Below are positions 60,916 to 64,000 of a stretch of 64,000 nt of DNA, piece by piece. A program made the translations under genes and the position numbers. The stretch is taken from positions 5,732 to 69,731 of the forward strand of contig DAOUAL010000085.1 in the NCBI GenBank assembly GCA_034433515.1, given 5' to 3'. Position 1 is the first letter of the stretch. Each line of letters starts with the position of its first letter. The notes beneath the pieces were generated by a model. The model was not told the DNA's origin. It was given only the letters and a program-made list of their open reading frames with translations, and did no database searches. The stretch comes from DAOTXS01 sp034433515. Its GTDB lineage: Bacteria > Chloroflexota > Anaerolineae > UBA4142.

Positions 60916-61899
60916 TTAAAACAAATGCTCGTCGCTCAAGCGTGCGGCGCCGCCTGGCGCATTCACCAACACCTGTTGCACATCCTCGATGCTTTGCGCA
61001 AGTTCGGCGACTTGGGGAGCATCTCTGGCTTCGCAAATCAAATGCACATTCGGTCCCGCATCTAACGTGAAATAGACGGCGATGCCTTCCGCGCGCCAAT
61101 GTTGCACGGCTTGAATGACCCGGACCATTCCCGGCGTCCAATAAAAAATGGGCGGCACCGAAGTCATAGCAATCAAATGCAATTCGATTGCGTCTTCTTC
61201 GATGGCGGGTCCCAGCATCGCCAAATCCTTGCTGAGAATCGCACGCCGAACGCGATGAAAGCGTGCGGGCAAGGCACGGATGCGTTCCGTGAGAAAGTGA
61301 CTCGTGTGTGCGGCGAGGTGCCCATCGCTAGAACTGATTTTCTTTTCCGTTGTGCTCACAATCGCGATCACATCGCGCAAATCCCAGTGTTCTGGTGGAG
61401 CGATGCTCATCGCGTACGATTCCGCGCTAGACCCGCCGGCAATCCATTCGACAAAGCCGGCGGGAATGGAACGACACGCCGAACCGGAACCTTGACGTGC
61501 CAGAATTGATAATTCGCGTTCGGTCAGCGTTAACCCCGCGGCGTGTGTAGCGGCGAGCGAGAGTGCGGCAAACGCACTTGCACTCGAAGCTATCCCAACG
61601 CCGGTGGGAAAACTATTTTGCGAATGCACTCGCGCTTTGGTCTCGATTTTGGCGAGCGCGCGCACGCGATCGAGATGAGCGATCACACGCTTGGCGGTAA
61701 CCTCGTTGGCTGGCACGCCGCCAACGATGATGTGATCTTCGTTGAGATTCGCATCAAACTCGACGGTGGTCGTTGTGGTCGCGTTACTCAAATTCATCGA
61801 AACGGAATCGTTGAGCGGGATGCGTAACGCCGCATCGCGATTGCCCCAGTATTTGATGAACGCAATATTCGAACAACTCATTGCAGTCGCTTTAAGCAT
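60916..61899 (-). CDS. Mevalonate-pathway decarboxylase (MVD or phosphomevalonate decarboxylase)
   Basis: The 327-residue GHMP-family protein begins near ATAMSCSNIAFIKYWGNRD and has FPTGVGIASSASAFAALSLA and FTLDAGPNVHLI. It decarboxylates a phosphorylated mevalonate to make isoprenoid precursors. In Roseiflexus, also Chloroflexota, such a protein acts on mevalonate 5-phosphate instead of the diphosphate, so both are possible. The ATG at 61899 is preferred by homology. Other mevalonate genes are not in the window. Confidence 0.88.
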   Translation of the reverse strand: MLKATAMSCSNIAFIKYWGNRDAALRIPLNDSVSMNLSNATTTTTVEFDANLNEDHIIVGGVPANEVTAKRVIAHLDRVRALAKIETKARVHSQNSFPTGVGIASSASAFAALSLAATHAAGLTLTERELSILARQGSGSACRSIPAGFVEWIAGGSSAESYAMSIAPPEHWDLRDVIAIVSTTEKKISSSDGHLAAHTSHFLTERIRALPARFHRVRRAILSKDLAMLGPAIEEDAIELHLIAMTSVPPIFYWTPGMVRVIQAVQHWRAEGIAVYFTLDAGPNVHLICEARDAPQVAELAQSIEDVQQVLVNAPGGAARLSDEHLF

Positions 61900-61971
61900 A
61901 GGTTTTCTGTCGCCTTGAGATTCTTGCAACAGTATACCATGCCCATCGTACAAGACAAAATGCGGATGTTT

Positions 61972-62580
61972 TTACGCTAGATCGTTCAGAGCCATTCGCG
62001 CGGCGTGATAGCCGCACATGCCATGCACGCCGCCGCTCGGCGGCGTTGACGACGAGCAAAGATAAATGCCTTTTGCCGGCGTACGATAAGGACGCAAACT
62101 CCATGTGGGCCGTGTGTAGAGTTGCAGCAAGTCTGCCGCGCCGCCATTAATGTCGCCGCCGATGTAGTTGTTGTTGTGTGTTTCGAGCCACGCCGGCGTC
62201 ATCACATGTTGCGCCCTAATGCGATCACGAAAGCCCGGCGCAAATCGTTCGATTTGTGCGATCATTCGCTCGGTCCTATCGAAGGTCGAACCGTTGGGCA
62301 CGTGGCAGTATGCCCAAACCGTGTGCTTACCAGCCGGCGCGCGCGTTTGATCGAACAACGTTGGTTGCACGACGAGGATGTACGGTTTTTCCGGCGGCTT
62401 GCCCTCCGCCGTCGCGTTCTGATTGCGCGATCTCGGCGCGAGGGTGCCGCCCACATGCACGGTCCCCGCGCGTTTGCATGCCTCCGCTTGCCACAGGATC
62501 GGAGCGTCCAACACAAAATCGAGTTTGAATACGCCGGCACCGTAGCGGAATTTTTCGAGTGCGCGACGATAACCAATAGA
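61972..62580 (-). pseudogene. C-terminal part of a phytoene-desaturase-like FAD oxidoreductase
   Basis: The frame gives RALEKFRYGAGVFKLDFVLD, then NYIGGDINGGAADLLQLYTR and the end CSSSTPPSGGVHGMCGYHAA, the C-terminal half of CrtI-like NAD(P)/FAD oxidoreductases. The N-terminal FAD-binding part is missing: the frame hits a stop at 62616 and the DNA beyond belongs to the STAS gene. It is a truncated gene, presumably inactive. Confidence 0.85.
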
Positions 62581-62590
62581 GAAAAAATCT

Positions 62591-63004
62591 CTATGCCCTC
62601 GATGGCAGAATTTTCATCCGACCGCTGGTGCACCAACGGCGAATGAACAACTCCCTTTTACACACCGTTGCCACCGCTTGCGCTTCGGAATCGAAAATCT
62701 TGATGGCTGCGTTGAGCCGCGTCAGCGCAAAGATTTGCTTGTAATGATCGTTCAAGCCGTACGCCAACAATTTTTGTTTCAGACGATTGGCGCGGATCAA
62801 CATCGTTACCAGCAAGCCGATGTCAGAACTGTTCATATCTTCCAGTCCACTAAAGTTTAAGATGACGCCGCGTGTGCCGTTGCTCGCTTGGGTGTATGCA
62901 TCGGTCAAGATGTTGTCTGCCGCGGCGGTTACCTCGCCTTGGATAGCAATGATGCCCACTGCGCCCACTTGCCGTACGTTCATCAATACTTTGGCATTTG
63001 CCAT
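62591..63004 (-). CDS. STAS-domain anti-sigma-factor antagonist-like protein, altered C-terminus
   Basis: The STAS fold (IIAIQGEVTAAADNILTDAY, FSGLEDMNSSDIGLLVTML) covers about 110 residues, with the phosphorylatable Ser in MNSSDIG. The ATG at 63004 has GAGGAG upstream. After VCKREL, the last about 20 residues are encoded by a palindromic repeat and then by DNA bordering the truncated desaturase-like gene, so the natural C-terminus may be lost. It may regulate a sigma-factor partner switch; no partner is near. Confidence 0.8.
   Translation of the reverse strand: MANAKVLMNVRQVGAVGIIAIQGEVTAAADNILTDAYTQASNGTRGVILNFSGLEDMNSSDIGLLVTMLIRANRLKQKLLAYGLNDHYKQIFALTRLNAAIKIFDSEAQAVATVCKRELFIRRWCTSGRMKILPSRA
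62610..62647. repeat. Palindromic 3'-end element inside the STAS gene end
   Basis: ATTTTCATCCGACCGC, the core TGGTGCACCA and ACGGCGAATGAA match the copies at 34955 and 40633. It lies at the joint between the STAS gene and the truncated oxidoreductase. Confidence 0.65.
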
Positions 63005-63094
63005 TTTGCTCCTCTCCCGGAATTGGAATTTGTTGTGCTCGGATTTTTTCTTGATCAATCAGAACGCGAGTCAAAGTATAATGTTAATCCGAGT

Positions 63095-64000
63095 TTATCG
63101 CTTCCAAGGTAATTCAGAAGCAAAGAGGCATGCCCAGAGATGATTCTGCGAGCGACGTGTTCGGGCAATCCCAGCATAAACGTTGGCACGCAGCTCAACT
63201 CCGTCGTGAGGCGCGGTACTCGCAGTGGCTTCGCTAATCTGCGTCCCAACCAATTCTGTCGGGTTGAGTTCTGGCGCACTAGTCGGAAACTCATCAACAT
63301 GAAAGCGCGGATGGCGCGCGAGCCACTCTTTAACTTTCCGACGACGGTGGATGGGATGCTTGTCCCACACCATCCCCATTGGACCTGGGATCATTCGCGC
63401 CAGATGTTCGAGAAAAAGCACCACTTGGTCTCCACGGATTGGCTTGCGATAAGATTGCAGATGCCGTTTGAGTTTACGTTGTCCAGGTGTAACGCATAAG
63501 GCGCCGATCAGATTCAGCCGTGCGTTGTGTTCCAGACTGGTCCGAATCGTTGGAGTCTGTCCGCGCGGAGACCAGGTGCACTTTAATGGCGAGACCAGTG
63601 AAAAGCCCGTTTCATCGGAAAAAACCAGCGTCGCACCAAGCTCACGCCACTTTTTTTATATGCGGCTAGATATAATGTTTCCAAGGGGCAATCGCTTCGT
63701 CGTCGCGCGCTAAACTGCGTCGCTGAGGTTTCTGACCACTCCCACCCCAGACGGTGCAACACGTACCCAACGCTGCTCGTGCGATAGCGAACACGAAATA
63801 GTTCCCAGATCAAGTGGGCAATGCGATCCAGCGTCCAGTAATCTTCCGCATACCCCTAGGGGTACGCGCCCCGATTCAAAGCAGAGACTAGCCGTCTGAG
63901 TTTGGACTTCGACAAACGGCTGGGACGCCCTGGCGCTCGGTGATGCAAGGCGGTTTTGCGTTTGGGATATTTAGACTCGTGTCGCCAGCGCCACACACTT
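63095..64000 (-). pseudogene. IS630-family transposase, frameshifted and cut by the window edge
   Basis: Pieces in order are GRPSRLSKSKLRRLVSALN, RIAHLIWELFRVRYRTSSVG with LHRLGWEWS, QKPQRRSLARDDEAIAPWKH, ATLVFSDETGFSLVSPLKC, VWDKHPIHRRRKVKEWL and FPTSAPELNP. These follow the helix-turn-helix and DDE domains of IS630/Tc1-type transposases. At least two frame changes (near 63735 and 63655) and in-frame stops (near 63875 and 63670) break it. It is inactive as it stands. The terminal repeats are not identified. Confidence 0.8.

Overview
The window reads as a piece of a Chloroflexota chromosome, probably Anaerolineae-like. This is inferred from gene content and not proven. Supporting signs are a mevalonate-type decarboxylase, a guanylate kinase with a GKDA P-loop end, archaeal-type aspartate-semialdehyde dehydrogenase, several LysM wall proteins and lipoproteins with Thr/Pro-rich linkers, and the order rpmH-rnpA-yidD-yidC-jag-parA-parB, which usually lies near the replication origin. 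Genes are dense and often overlap as ATGA.

Layout. 1-6465 (+): surface-polysaccharide genes (O-antigen-ligase/TPR protein, WecA/MraY-like transferase, UDP-sugar dehydrogenase) and gmk. 6514-17285 (-): a cello-oligosaccharide operon (LacI-type regulator, ABC binding protein and two permeases, a GH lipoprotein, a GH94 phosphorylase, a DUF4380 protein, a GH1 beta-glucosidase) behind a consensus promoter with two 14-bp CebR-type operators. 17722-23977 (+): LysM/M23 and LysM/L,D-transpeptidase wall enzymes, an adenosine-specific-kinase family protein, a CruF-like protein, a DUF1028 protein, an alcohol dehydrogenase and clpP. 24005-30078 (-): the origin-type cluster, with a PQQ-repeat lipoprotein and a PfkB kinase inserted. 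30207-37463 (-): the aspartate-to-threonine pathway (lysC, asd, thrS, thrC, thrB) behind a T-box leader whose specifier reads ACC (Thr), directly preceded by tRNA-Val(GAC).

37851-44512 (-): HAD hydrolase, alcohol dehydrogenase, alpha/beta hydrolase, FtsX-type permease and two tandem DsbA-like proteins. One of these has an in-frame UGA exactly at the first redox cysteine followed by a bSECIS-like hairpin, so it is a candidate selenoprotein. 44670-55797 (mainly +): xanthine-dehydrogenase-family genes in an unusual split, XdhC, an M20 amidohydrolase, a PfkB kinase fused to a possible queuosine-salvage-like domain with a four-cysteine tail, CorA and a DUF4160/DUF2442 pair. 55794-60648 (+): small membrane proteins, xseB, a DUF212 protein, a Tat-type DUF362 protein and a polyferredoxin. 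60649-64000: a decayed region with a histidine-kinase remnant, a mevalonate-type decarboxylase, a truncated desaturase-like oxidoreductase fused against a STAS gene, and a broken IS630-type transposase.

Small repeats are a theme. There are two 104-bp MITE-like elements with 18-bp inverted ends plus one half copy, and they supply stop codons to neighbouring genes. Heptamer or octamer tandem repeats sit inside protein linkers (ParB and both xanthine-dehydrogenase-type fusions) and upstream of the Tat protein. Palindromic elements lie at gene 3' ends.
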